A stretch of DNA of 13,592 bases from Candidatus Magasanikiibacteriota bacterium (lineage in GTDB: Bacteria > Patescibacteriota > Patescibacteriia > Magasanikbacterales > GWA2-37-8): positions 1 to 13,592 of the forward strand of contig CAINUM010000105.1 of the NCBI GenBank assembly GCA_903853785.1. The letters are read 5' to 3'. Of the stretch, positions 5,289 to 13,439 are shown one piece after another; position 1 is the first letter of the stretch; each line of letters begins with the position of its first letter. The notes beneath the pieces are model-generated. The model had not been told where the DNA came from. It made no database searches and saw nothing but the letters and a program-made list of their open reading frames with translations. The translations under genes were made by a program, and so were the position numbers.

Positions 5289-5888
5289 ATGATAACCACC
5301 ATCGATGTCATGCGTCCTGGCGATAGCGGAGGAACATACGTCCTCACCACCCCTCCAACCCTCACCAGTCAAGGCGTGTTTCAAACGAGGGCGAGCGCTC
5401 TTAGGTTGTCATTACAGCAGATCGATCGCCTGCTTTACTCTGGCACCGATTTAGCTTTCATGACAGCGCAAACCATCCAAATGATCGCCGCTGAAACCGG
5501 TCCGCTCTGCGAATTGGAGGATGACGTACGCTTTTCTTTCCTGTCATTCTTTGAGATTGCAGAGTTTGGCAGACGTAACGATTCAAGGGGAGCCTTGATT
5601 CAACGTGGCGACATGGTCACCCAACAGCTTGGTGGTGGAGCATTCTCCCGACAATGGCGTCGCAGATTCCACGCCAGTGTGCTAGAACTCGCCGCCGAAA
5701 TGCGGATTCGAGAACAACTGCATGCTGTCGTCTGTCTCGACACTCCACTCCTAACTCTGGATGCGCCAAAGGACAACAACGGCGTACCGAGGCTTCTCCG
5801 AGATGCCGACTGGATGCGATACCTCGTGGAGAATGGAAAGCTCATCTCGACTTCATTCCACGTCTGTCCGAACCCACTCGGCCGCTGA
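5289..5888 (+). CDS. Unrecognised arginine-rich protein encoded by a GC-rich orphan gene
   Basis: 199 residues; I recognise no family. The ATG at 5289 has AAGGGG (5279-5284) 4 nt upstream. A longer TTG start at 5244 is rejected because it falls within a perfect -10 TATAAT. The protein looks soluble and mixed alpha/beta, with a Gly/Ser/Thr-rich N-terminus (1-30), likely helices around 34-70 and 128-145, a basic patch RQWRRR (121-126), three cysteines (74, 149, 193) and no signal peptide or membrane segment. It has 19 Arg but only 2 Lys, while all neighbours are Lys-rich. GC was 53-62% in two 60-base lines I counted, against about 28% in one neighbouring line. TGA stop. With its own promoter region and terminator it is a monocistronic unit, probably acquired by transfer. 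Function unknown. Confidence 0.75.
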   Translation: MITTIDVMRPGDSGGTYVLTTPPTLTSQGVFQTRASALRLSLQQIDRLLYSGTDLAFMTAQTIQMIAAETGPLCELEDDVRFSFLSFFEIAEFGRRNDSRGALIQRGDMVTQQLGGGAFSRQWRRRFHASVLELAAEMRIREQLHAVVCLDTPLLTLDAPKDNNGVPRLLRDADWMRYLVENGKLISTSFHVCPNPLGR

Positions 5889-5905
5889 CAGTCCGAAAAC
5901 CCATC

Positions 5906-5917
5906 TGCAAAAGTGCA
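5906..5917 (-). repeat. Right arm of an inverted repeat flanking the orphan gene
   Basis: TGCAAAAGTGCA, 17 nt after the stop codon and just before the terminator stem. One mismatch to the inverted copy at 5245-5256. In the mRNA the two arms could pair the 5' and 3' untranslated ends. Confidence 0.5.
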
Positions 5918-5919
5918 TA

Positions 5920-5955
5920 CGCCACCGATTAAAACCCGGTGGCGCTTGTGTTTTT
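5920..5955 (+). terminator. Intrinsic terminator of the GC-rich orphan gene
   Basis: Perfect 8-bp GC-rich stem CGCCACCG (5920-5927)/CGGTGGCG (5937-5944) with a 9-nt A-rich loop, then CTTGTG and T5 (5951-5955). The T-run is slightly offset from the stem. Confidence 0.8.
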
Positions 5956-5979
5956 ATTCAATTTAAAAATTTTTTCTAC

Positions 5980-6073
5980 AAAAAAAACACGGCAAGTTGT
6001 TTGAGCGGGTTATGAGCCAAGGCTCATCCTTTCGACCTCGCGGTCGAAAAAAGCGAAAACAATTTACCGTGTT
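5980..6073 (-). terminator. Multi-branched terminator of the rpoBC operon
   Basis: Read on the minus strand, a 21-nt outer stem pairs 6073-6053 with 6006-5986: 18 of 21 positions pair, one of them G-U. It encloses two perfect hairpins: TTTCGACC/GGTCGAAA (6030-6037/6042-6049, loop 4) and ATGAGCC/GGCTCAT (6012-6018/6021-6027). The outer stem is followed immediately by a U8 tract (A-run 5980-5987). The stop codon of rpoC is 14 nt before the stem. This is an intrinsic terminator with an unusual three-way-junction shape. Confidence 0.75.
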
Positions 6074-6087
6074 GATTGTGGAAGGAA

Positions 6088-9000
6088 TTATTTAGCAACA
6101 ACTACTTCTTTCTTGAACCCAGTACCAGCTGGAATCAAGCGTCCAATAATAACATTTTCTTTCAAACCTTCGAGATAATCGATCTTTCCTGTCAAAGCAG
6201 TATTGATCAATACCTTTGCAGTCTCTTGGAAAGAAGCAGAGGATAAGAAACTCTGAGTAGACAACGCAACACGTGACACACCAAACAACAATTCTTTGGC
6301 CACCGATGGTTTTGTACCATTCTTCTTAGCTGTTGCGTTAGCATACATGTATTGAGCCTTCTCAACCACTTCACCAGGCAACAATTCAGTCTCACCAGCT
6401 TCTTCAACCTGTACACGAGAGAACATCTGACAGATCAAAAGTTCTACGTGTTTATCATTTACCTTCTGACCTTGAGAAGAATAAATATTCTGAACTTCTT
6501 GTAAAACATAGCGTTGAACCGCAGGACGTCCTTTTAGTTCAAACAATTCTTGTAAGTTGATACTACCGTCAGTCATCTGTTGACCCTTTTCAACCATTTC
6601 ACCTTCTTTAACATACAACTTGAAACCTAATGGAATAATATATTCGCGAGTCTTAGGTCCGTTGTAAGATAAGACCATGTTGTTCTTACCGAGTTTGACT
6701 GTGGTCTGATATTTAGCAGTAACTTCTTCACCTGACGCACCACGTACCAATAGTACTTGATCTGGAGCAACTTCATCACCATCTTTGACCATGACTTCGT
6801 CGCCACCGTCAAATTTGATCTTTGTTTCTTCCATGCCTTCAAAATGAACTTTGAGAATTTTCTGACCACGGCGGCCTTCAAAAATCTTTTTACCAGTAGG
6901 AGAAGTAACAATCTTTCCGTCCGCATCTTCGATTTCAACTTTACCGTCTACTTCAGACAATACAGCTTTGCGTTTTGGAGGACGACACTCGAATAATTCT
7001 TCAATACGAGGTAAACCTTGAGTGATATCCACACCAGCGACACCACCAGAATGGAAAGTACGCAATGTAAGCTGAGTACCAGGCTCACCCAAAGATTGAG
7101 CAGCAATAATACCTACAGCTGTACCAAATTCTACCGGTTTGTTATGAGCTAAATCAAAGCCATAACATTTGCGACAGAAACCTTTTGGTAATTTACATTG
7201 TAAAACACTGTGGACATGAACTTCTGTGATTCCAGCTGCATCGATTGCACGAGCAGTTTTATTATCAATAATACCACCGGCTTTTACAATCATTTCATCA
7301 CCAGATTTAACATCGGAGATAACATAACGACCCCAAACGCGATCAGCCAATTTTTCACCCATTTCTTTGGATTGAGCAACTGTAAATACTTCACCGGTTG
7401 TGTCACCACAATCTTCTTCTAAGATAACAACATCTTGAGAAACATCCACCAAACGACGAGTCAAATAACCAGCGTTAGCAGTACGAAGAGCGGTATCGGA
7501 CAAACCTTTACGAGTACCGTGTGAAGAAATAAAGTATTCCAACACATCAAAACCTTCTTTAAAGTTTCCTTTTACCGGCAATTCGATAATGTCACCAGAT
7601 GGAGATACTACCAAACCTTTCATACCGATAACCTGACCAAGCTGACCCCAAGTACCGCGGGCACCAGATTCGATCATGGCGTATACTGAACCATTTTTGT
7701 CCAAATTCTTTTGGTTGTTTGCAACGATTTTATCTTTTGTTGCTGTCCAAATTTCCAAAATTTTGGCATGGCGTTCAGCCTGAGTTAACAAACCTTCTTG
7801 ATATTGTTCTTCAACTTCCAAAACTTGTTTATCGGCAGCTTGAGTCAAAGAATCTTTTTCCTCAATCTTCGGAAAATCGGCAATACCCAAAGAGTATCCA
7901 GATTTTGTTACATAGCGATAACCAAGATTTTTTAATTCATCTAAGAAGTGAGCGGTAGTTTCTTGACCATAACATTCCAAACAGAAACTAATCGCTTCGG
8001 CCATTTTCTTTACAGTAATAACTTCGTTGTAGTAAGCAACTTTGTCCGGCAAAATTTCATTAAATAAAATTCTTCCTAGTGAAGTTTCTACCAAATGATT
8101 TGTTCCTACTGGAAATTTATTCATTTCAACTTCAGTGAAACGAACCTTAATTCTTTCGTGTAAAGTAATCACACGACATTTGTAAGCCAATTTTGCATCC
8201 TTTGTTGAAGAGAAAAATCTCTTTACTGGAGCTGTATCACTACTATGATAATTTGTGAGATAGAAACATCCCAAAGCAATATCCTGTTTAGGAGTAATAA
8301 CTGGTTGACCAGTAGCTGGTTTCAACAAGTTCTTTTCAGCAGCCATCAAATTTTCAGCTTCCCAACGAGCTTCAGCAGTCAAAGGCAAATGCACAGCCAT
8401 CTGATCTCCATCGAAATCGGCATTAAAAGCAGTACATACTAATGGATGCAATTGAATAGCTTTACCTTCTACCAAGCGAGGGTGAAAAGCTTGAATACCA
8501 AGACGATGCAAAGTAGGGGCACGATTCAAAAATACGCGAGTATTTTGAGTTAATTCTTCCAAAATATCCCAAACTTCATCATGTTCAGATTCGATATAGC
8601 GACTTGCACTGCGAACATTGTGAGCAAGTTCACGGCGAATAATTTCGCCCATAATAAATGGTTTGAAAAGTTCGAGAGCCATGCGTTTTGGTAAACCACA
8701 TTCATCAATGTTCAATTGTGGACCAACGACGATAACTGAACGACCAGAATAATCTACACGTTTACCGAGTAAGTTCTGGCGGAAACGACCTTGCTTACCT
8801 TTCAAGATATCTGCAAGTGAACGTAATTGACGTTTCTGACCAGTAGCTGCTAAAACAGTTTTAGCGTGACGTGCATTATTATCAATCAAAGCATCAACTG
8901 CTTCTTGCAACATGCGTTTTTCATTGCGGCAAATAACTTCTGGAGCATCAAGATCCAAAAGACGACGCAAACGATTGTTACGATTGATTACGCGACGATA

Positions 9001-9984
9001 CAAATCATTCAAATCGGAAGTAGCAAAACGTCCGCCATCCAAAGCAACCATCGGACGCAAATCTGGAGGAATAACTGGAATACATTTCATGATTGTCCAC
9101 TCTGGGCGAATCTTGTTGATATTCAAACTATTCAATAATTTGTGACGACGAGTTAAGCGTTCTAATTTTGCACCTTTAGAAGTTGTCTGTTCATCCAAAA
9201 TCTGTTTAATTGTTTCTGGGATATTAATTCTCTCAAGCAAATTATAAACTGCTTCAGCCCCAATACCCGCTTCAAATAAATGTCCAAAACGTAAAGACAA
9301 TTCTTGATAACGATTTTCGGATAATATTTTTAAGACTTGTAATTCTTTTAATTCTTTATCAGCTGCCAAGAAATCTTGTTCCAAAGCTTGTTGTTTACGA
9401 TCAGTTTCTTGTTGGATTTTTTCCAAAAATTCTGCACCCAATTTTTGATCATTAGCTTTTTTGATTTCCACTTCAGCTTCATGTTCGATTTGTTTTTTCT
9501 TGGATTTATATTCCTGACGCATCTGATCACTAGCTTTATGTTTTCCTTCTTCATCAACATGAGAAATAATAAAGGCAGCAAAGTAAATAACTTTTTCCAA
9601 AGCTTGAACAGGCACATCCAAAATCAAACCTACTTTAGAGGGTACGGAGCGCAAGAACCAAATATGAGCTACAGGAGCGGCCAATTCGATATGACCCATG
9701 CGTTCGCGACGAACAAGCGAAGTAGTAACTTCTACTCCACATTTATCACAAACGATTCCCTTGTAACGAATTTTTTTATACTTACCACAATAACATTCCC
9801 AATCTTTGGTTGGCCCAAAAATTTCTTCCGCAAACAAACCACCTTTTTCTGGTTTCTGTGTGCGATAGTTAATAGTCTCTGGTTTGTTTACTTCACCAAA
9901 AGACCAGGCGCGAATAGTTTCTGGAGATGCGAGGCGCAGGCGGATCGCATCGAAGTTTGCACTTTTAGTCAAATCTCGGTTCAT
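6088..9984 (-). CDS. rpoC: DNA-directed RNA polymerase subunit beta'
   Basis: 1298 residues, complete. Domain order: N-terminal zinc ribbon (C64, C66, C79, C82); a charged coiled-coil insertion of about 70 residues (near 147-215); the clamp/lid region; catalytic NADFDGDQMA with Mg-binding D523, D525 and D527; bridge helix (ESGARGTWGQ through GMKGLV, 772-792); second zinc site (C859, C930, C937, C940); trigger loop GEPGTQLTLRTFHSGG (966-981); jaw; and C-terminal GRLIPAGTGF. There is no SI3 insertion in the trigger loop, unlike E. coli. It catalyses RNA synthesis with the beta subunit. It begins 11 nt after the rpoB stop with no Shine-Dalgarno, so expression is probably coupled to rpoB. It ends at a branched terminator. 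Bridge-helix residues W779, G783 and K789 differ from common bacterial sequences. Confidence 0.98.
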   Translation of the reverse strand: MNRDLTKSANFDAIRLRLASPETIRAWSFGEVNKPETINYRTQKPEKGGLFAEEIFGPTKDWECYCGKYKKIRYKGIVCDKCGVEVTTSLVRRERMGHIELAAPVAHIWFLRSVPSKVGLILDVPVQALEKVIYFAAFIISHVDEEGKHKASDQMRQEYKSKKKQIEHEAEVEIKKANDQKLGAEFLEKIQQETDRKQQALEQDFLAADKELKELQVLKILSENRYQELSLRFGHLFEAGIGAEAVYNLLERINIPETIKQILDEQTTSKGAKLERLTRRHKLLNSLNINKIRPEWTIMKCIPVIPPDLRPMVALDGGRFATSDLNDLYRRVINRNNRLRRLLDLDAPEVICRNEKRMLQEAVDALIDNNARHAKTVLAATGQKRQLRSLADILKGKQGRFRQNLLGKRVDYSGRSVIVVGPQLNIDECGLPKRMALELFKPFIMGEIIRRELAHNVRSASRYIESEHDEVWDILEELTQNTRVFLNRAPTLHRLGIQAFHPRLVEGKAIQLHPLVCTAFNADFDGDQMAVHLPLTAEARWEAENLMAAEKNLLKPATGQPVITPKQDIALGCFYLTNYHSSDTAPVKRFFSSTKDAKLAYKCRVITLHERIKVRFTEVEMNKFPVGTNHLVETSLGRILFNEILPDKVAYYNEVITVKKMAEAISFCLECYGQETTAHFLDELKNLGYRYVTKSGYSLGIADFPKIEEKDSLTQAADKQVLEVEEQYQEGLLTQAERHAKILEIWTATKDKIVANNQKNLDKNGSVYAMIESGARGTWGQLGQVIGMKGLVVSPSGDIIELPVKGNFKEGFDVLEYFISSHGTRKGLSDTALRTANAGYLTRRLVDVSQDVVILEEDCGDTTGEVFTVAQSKEMGEKLADRVWGRYVISDVKSGDEMIVKAGGIIDNKTARAIDAAGITEVHVHSVLQCKLPKGFCRKCYGFDLAHNKPVEFGTAVGIIAAQSLGEPGTQLTLRTFHSGGVAGVDITQGLPRIEELFECRPPKRKAVLSEVDGKVEIEDADGKIVTSPTGKKIFEGRRGQKILKVHFEGMEETKIKFDGGDEVMVKDGDEVAPDQVLLVRGASGEEVTAKYQTTVKLGKNNMVLSYNGPKTREYIIPLGFKLYVKEGEMVEKGQQMTDGSINLQELFELKGRPAVQRYVLQEVQNIYSSQGQKVNDKHVELLICQMFSRVQVEEAGETELLPGEVVEKAQYMYANATAKKNGTKPSVAKELLFGVSRVALSTQSFLSSASFQETAKVLINTALTGKIDYLEGLKENVIIGRLIPAGTGFKKEVVVAK

Positions 9985-9995
9985 AAGAGAAAAAA

Positions 9996-12900
9996 TTATT
10001 TATTAGAAGTTTCTTGTTGACTATTTAAGTCATCAAGAGCGTTTTCATTTTTCTTGTTTTGTTTTTGTTCTTCAGCTTCAACTTCTTCTACATTCTCATA
10101 TACACCAGATTCATTTTTCTTTAACAATTCTACGTCCAAACCAAGACCCTTAATTTCACGAACTAACACATTGAAGGATTCAGGAATATTTACACGTGTA
10201 ATTTCCTCACCTTTAATAATAGCTTCGTAAGCTTTCGAGCGACCTGGCACATCATCAGATTTAATTGTTAAAATTTCTTGCAAAGTGTGGGCTGCTCCAT
10301 AAGCTTCCAAAGCCCAAACTTCCATTTCTCCAAATCTCTGTCCACCAAACTGTGCTTTACCACCCAAAGGCTGTTGGGTAATCAAACTATAAGGACCAAT
10401 AGAGCGTTGGTGAATTTTATCCTCAACCATATGGTTCAACTTCAACATGTAGTTGTAACCAATAGTAGTTTTGTGATCAAAAGGTTCTCCAGTACGTCCG
10501 TCATAAAGTTGAGCTTTACCAGTAACTGGTAAGCCAGCTTTTTTCAATTCTTCGTAAATTTGTTCTTCTGTCAAACCATTCAAAACTGGAGTTGCCACTT
10601 TATAACCAAGAGCATTAGCGGCAAGACCCAAATGAGTTTCGAGCAACTGACCCAAGTTCATACGTGAGATAACACCAAGTGGGGAAAGTACGATATCAAT
10701 TGGAGTACCATCTTCCAAGAATGGTAAATCTTCAGAAGGAACAATCTTAGAGATAACACCTTTGTTACCATGGCGACCAGCCATTTTATCACCCACCTGA
10801 ATTTTACGCATATCAGCCACTGTAATCTGTACTTGTTTGATAACGCCTGGTTCCAATTTATCACCAGCTTCTTCTGAAAATACTTGGATACCAATAACTT
10901 TTCCATGTTCACCATGTTCAAGATATAAGGAAGAATCACGAACGTCGCGAGCTTTTTCACCAAAGATAGCACGCAACAATCTTTCTTCAGCAGATAATTC
11001 AGTTTCACCTTTTGGAGTAATTTTACCAACCAAGATGTCACCGGATTTTACTTCTGCACCAACACGAACGATACCTTCAGAATCAAGATTTTTTAATTTT
11101 TCTTCAGAAACATTTGGAATATCAGAAGTGACAACTTCCGGTCCAAGTTTTGTTTCACGAACATCAATTGTGTAATCTTCAATATGAATAGAAGTATAGC
11201 GATCCTTTTGTACAACACGTTCGGATACGATGATAGCATCTTCGTAGTTGAAACCGTCCCAAGCCATATAGGCAACCAAAACATTTTGACCAAGAGATAA
11301 TTCATCTTGAGCAATACTTGGACCATTAGATAAGAAATCACCTTTCTTTACTTTCTGACCAACTACTACTGTAGGGTGTTGATTGATACAAGTAGCGGCG
11401 TTGGCGCGTAAAAATTTATTTAAATTATAAGTGTGTGTATCTTTTTTACCTTTCAATACGACATGAGCACCGTCACATTCAACAATCTCACCATCTTCAT
11501 CTGCAATAGCAACTTGACCAGAATACACGGCTGCTTCGTGTTCTACACCAGTACCTACCAATGGAGGTTCGGGTCGAATACAAGGCACAGCCTGTCTTTG
11601 CATGTTTGTTCCCATCAAAGCGCGAGTCGCATCATCATGTTCCAAGAAAGGAATACATGAAGTAGCGATACTTACAATCTGAGCAGATGATACGTCGATA
11701 AATTCTAGATCAATTGTTTTAGCAACACCTGGTTTTGAATTTACACGAGCAGGTACATATTCATCAATAAAATATCCTTCATCATCAGTTTTTGTTTTTG
11801 CAGAAGCTGTAATATATTTTTCTTCCTTGAAGGCACTCAAATATACAACTTCATTTGTAACGCGTGGTTTAACAGTGATTGAAGCAATTTTTTCTTTAGA
11901 CAATTTTAATGCAATTTCTTTGGTAATTTTTGTTCCATCTTTTACGCCACCAATATCACCACGCAAAACTTCGCCTTCAGTCAAAGAAGCGTCATTTTTT
12001 ACTTCACGCAAAACTTTGCGATATGCGGTTTCGATAAAACCAAATTCATTGATACGAGCAAAACTGGAGAGGTGATTAACCAAACCAATGTTCGGTCCTT
12101 CGGGAGTAGCAATTGGGCAGATGCGTCCATAGTGAGTAGTATGTACATCACGAACTTCAAAACTTGCGCGATCACGAGACAAACCACCAGGTCCAAGTGC
12201 GGACAGACGACGTTTGTGTTCAAGTTCTGCAAGTGGATTGTGCTGATCCATAAACTGTGACATCTGAGAACTCATAAAGAATTCACGAATAGCACTCATT
12301 ACTGGACGAGCATTGATAACTTTGTTTGGTACAAGTTGTTCTACATCATATGTACTCATACGATCTTTTACAATACGTTCCATACGAGCCAAACCAACAC
12401 GGAAGCGATTTTGTACAAGTTCACCAACAGCACGAATACGACGATTACCTAAATGATCTACATCATCCGGTTCTTCCTGAGTTACATTCAAGCGAACAAT
12501 TTCTTTAATAACAGCTAACAATTTTTCAACAGACAAAACACGATTTTCTTTGTTATCATAATCTTCAGATTTGGAAGGTAAATCAAATTTAGTGTTGAAT
12601 TTATAAACACCAACACGACCCAAATCATATCTTTCAAAATTGAAGAACATGGAATGGATCAAACCTTTTGCATTTTCAGCAGTAGCCAAATCACCTGGAC
12701 GAATACGTTTATATACTTCGATCAAACCTTCATCCATATTTTTTGCCAAATCTTTTTTCAAAGTAGCATCAATATAATCTATAGTAGGATGATTGTTTAC
12801 ATCTTTAAAATATTCTCTTATTTTTTCTTCATCATCAAAACCGAAAGCTTTCAAAAGAGAAGTCACCGCTACTTTACGTTTGCGGTCTACTTTTACCCAA

Positions 12901-13439
12901 ATAGCATTGTTGATATCAGTTTCAATTTCAAGCCAAGCGCCACGATTTGGAATAACCTTAGCACCATAATATCTACGTCCGCGTTCACTTTGAGCAGTAA
13001 AGAAAGCACCAGCACTGCGGATCAACTGAGATACGATGACGCGCTCGATACCATTAACAATAAAAGTACCGCGCTTTGTCATCATTGGCACGTCGCCCAA
13101 ATAAATTTCTTGAGATTTTGTACTGCCGGTTGCCTTGTTGGTCAATCGAGCAGTAATTCGCAAAGGAGCCTCGAAAGTTACATTGCGTTTTTTGCAAGTC
13201 ACTTCATCAAAACGAGGTTCATCTAAATAATAGTCTTCAAAATAAAGTTCCAAACTGCGACCAGAGAAATCAGTAATTGGAGAAACTTCTTCAAACAATT
13301 CTTTAATTCCATTTTTAACGAACCAATTATACGAATCCAATTGCAATTCAATAAGATTTGGCAATGGGATAGTATTTTTTACTTTCGTAAAAAACTTTCT
13401 ATCTTTTTCCTTGAGTGCTTGACGTTTGAATACAGGCAT
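9996..13439 (-). CDS. rpoB: DNA-directed RNA polymerase subunit beta
   Basis: 1147 residues, complete, about 200 shorter than E. coli RpoB, consistent with lacking its large lineage-specific insertions. Landmarks: N-terminal protrusion and lobe (GTFIVNGIERVIVSQL, 124-139); rifampicin pocket SSQMSQFMDQHNPL through HKRRLSALGPGG (390-419), keeping the residues equivalent to E. coli Q513, D516, H526, R529 and S531; GLVAYMAWDGFNYEDA-type block (near 720-735); GKITPKGETELSAEERLL (805-822); active-site lysines in GDKMAGRHGNKG (K885, K893); and the C-terminal GGKAQFGGQRFGEMEVWALE block (1026-1045) that contacts beta'. A hydrophilic Glu/Lys/Asn tail (about 1110-1147) follows. It lies first in the visible rpoBC unit. 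No Shine-Dalgarno is seen, and the promoter is not clear. Confidence 0.98.
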   Translation of the reverse strand: MPVFKRQALKEKDRKFFTKVKNTIPLPNLIELQLDSYNWFVKNGIKELFEEVSPITDFSGRSLELYFEDYYLDEPRFDEVTCKKRNVTFEAPLRITARLTNKATGSTKSQEIYLGDVPMMTKRGTFIVNGIERVIVSQLIRSAGAFFTAQSERGRRYYGAKVIPNRGAWLEIETDINNAIWVKVDRKRKVAVTSLLKAFGFDDEEKIREYFKDVNNHPTIDYIDATLKKDLAKNMDEGLIEVYKRIRPGDLATAENAKGLIHSMFFNFERYDLGRVGVYKFNTKFDLPSKSEDYDNKENRVLSVEKLLAVIKEIVRLNVTQEEPDDVDHLGNRRIRAVGELVQNRFRVGLARMERIVKDRMSTYDVEQLVPNKVINARPVMSAIREFFMSSQMSQFMDQHNPLAELEHKRRLSALGPGGLSRDRASFEVRDVHTTHYGRICPIATPEGPNIGLVNHLSSFARINEFGFIETAYRKVLREVKNDASLTEGEVLRGDIGGVKDGTKITKEIALKLSKEKIASITVKPRVTNEVVYLSAFKEEKYITASAKTKTDDEGYFIDEYVPARVNSKPGVAKTIDLEFIDVSSAQIVSIATSCIPFLEHDDATRALMGTNMQRQAVPCIRPEPPLVGTGVEHEAAVYSGQVAIADEDGEIVECDGAHVVLKGKKDTHTYNLNKFLRANAATCINQHPTVVVGQKVKKGDFLSNGPSIAQDELSLGQNVLVAYMAWDGFNYEDAIIVSERVVQKDRYTSIHIEDYTIDVRETKLGPEVVTSDIPNVSEEKLKNLDSEGIVRVGAEVKSGDILVGKITPKGETELSAEERLLRAIFGEKARDVRDSSLYLEHGEHGKVIGIQVFSEEAGDKLEPGVIKQVQITVADMRKIQVGDKMAGRHGNKGVISKIVPSEDLPFLEDGTPIDIVLSPLGVISRMNLGQLLETHLGLAANALGYKVATPVLNGLTEEQIYEELKKAGLPVTGKAQLYDGRTGEPFDHKTTIGYNYMLKLNHMVEDKIHQRSIGPYSLITQQPLGGKAQFGGQRFGEMEVWALEAYGAAHTLQEILTIKSDDVPGRSKAYEAIIKGEEITRVNIPESFNVLVREIKGLGLDVELLKKNESGVYENVEEVEAEEQKQNKKNENALDDLNSQQETSNK

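Noticed and set aside
5600..5932. Other open frames on both strands across the GC-rich gene.
   Set aside because: High GC lowers stop-codon frequency in all frames. These lack ribosome binding sites, and the 5289-5888 frame has the matching promoter, start and terminator.
9376..10020. A 214-codon plus-strand open frame antisense to rpoC and the rpoB end.
   Set aside because: Its product is a Phe/Ser-rich shadow of the lysine- and glutamate-rich coiled-coil coding on the other strand. It has no control signals.
12200..12280. Possible natural rifampicin resistance in RpoB from A403 and E407 in the pocket region.
   Set aside because: The residues equivalent to E. coli Q513, D516, H526, R529 and S531 are all unchanged, and Ala at the 403 position is common in sensitive bacteria.
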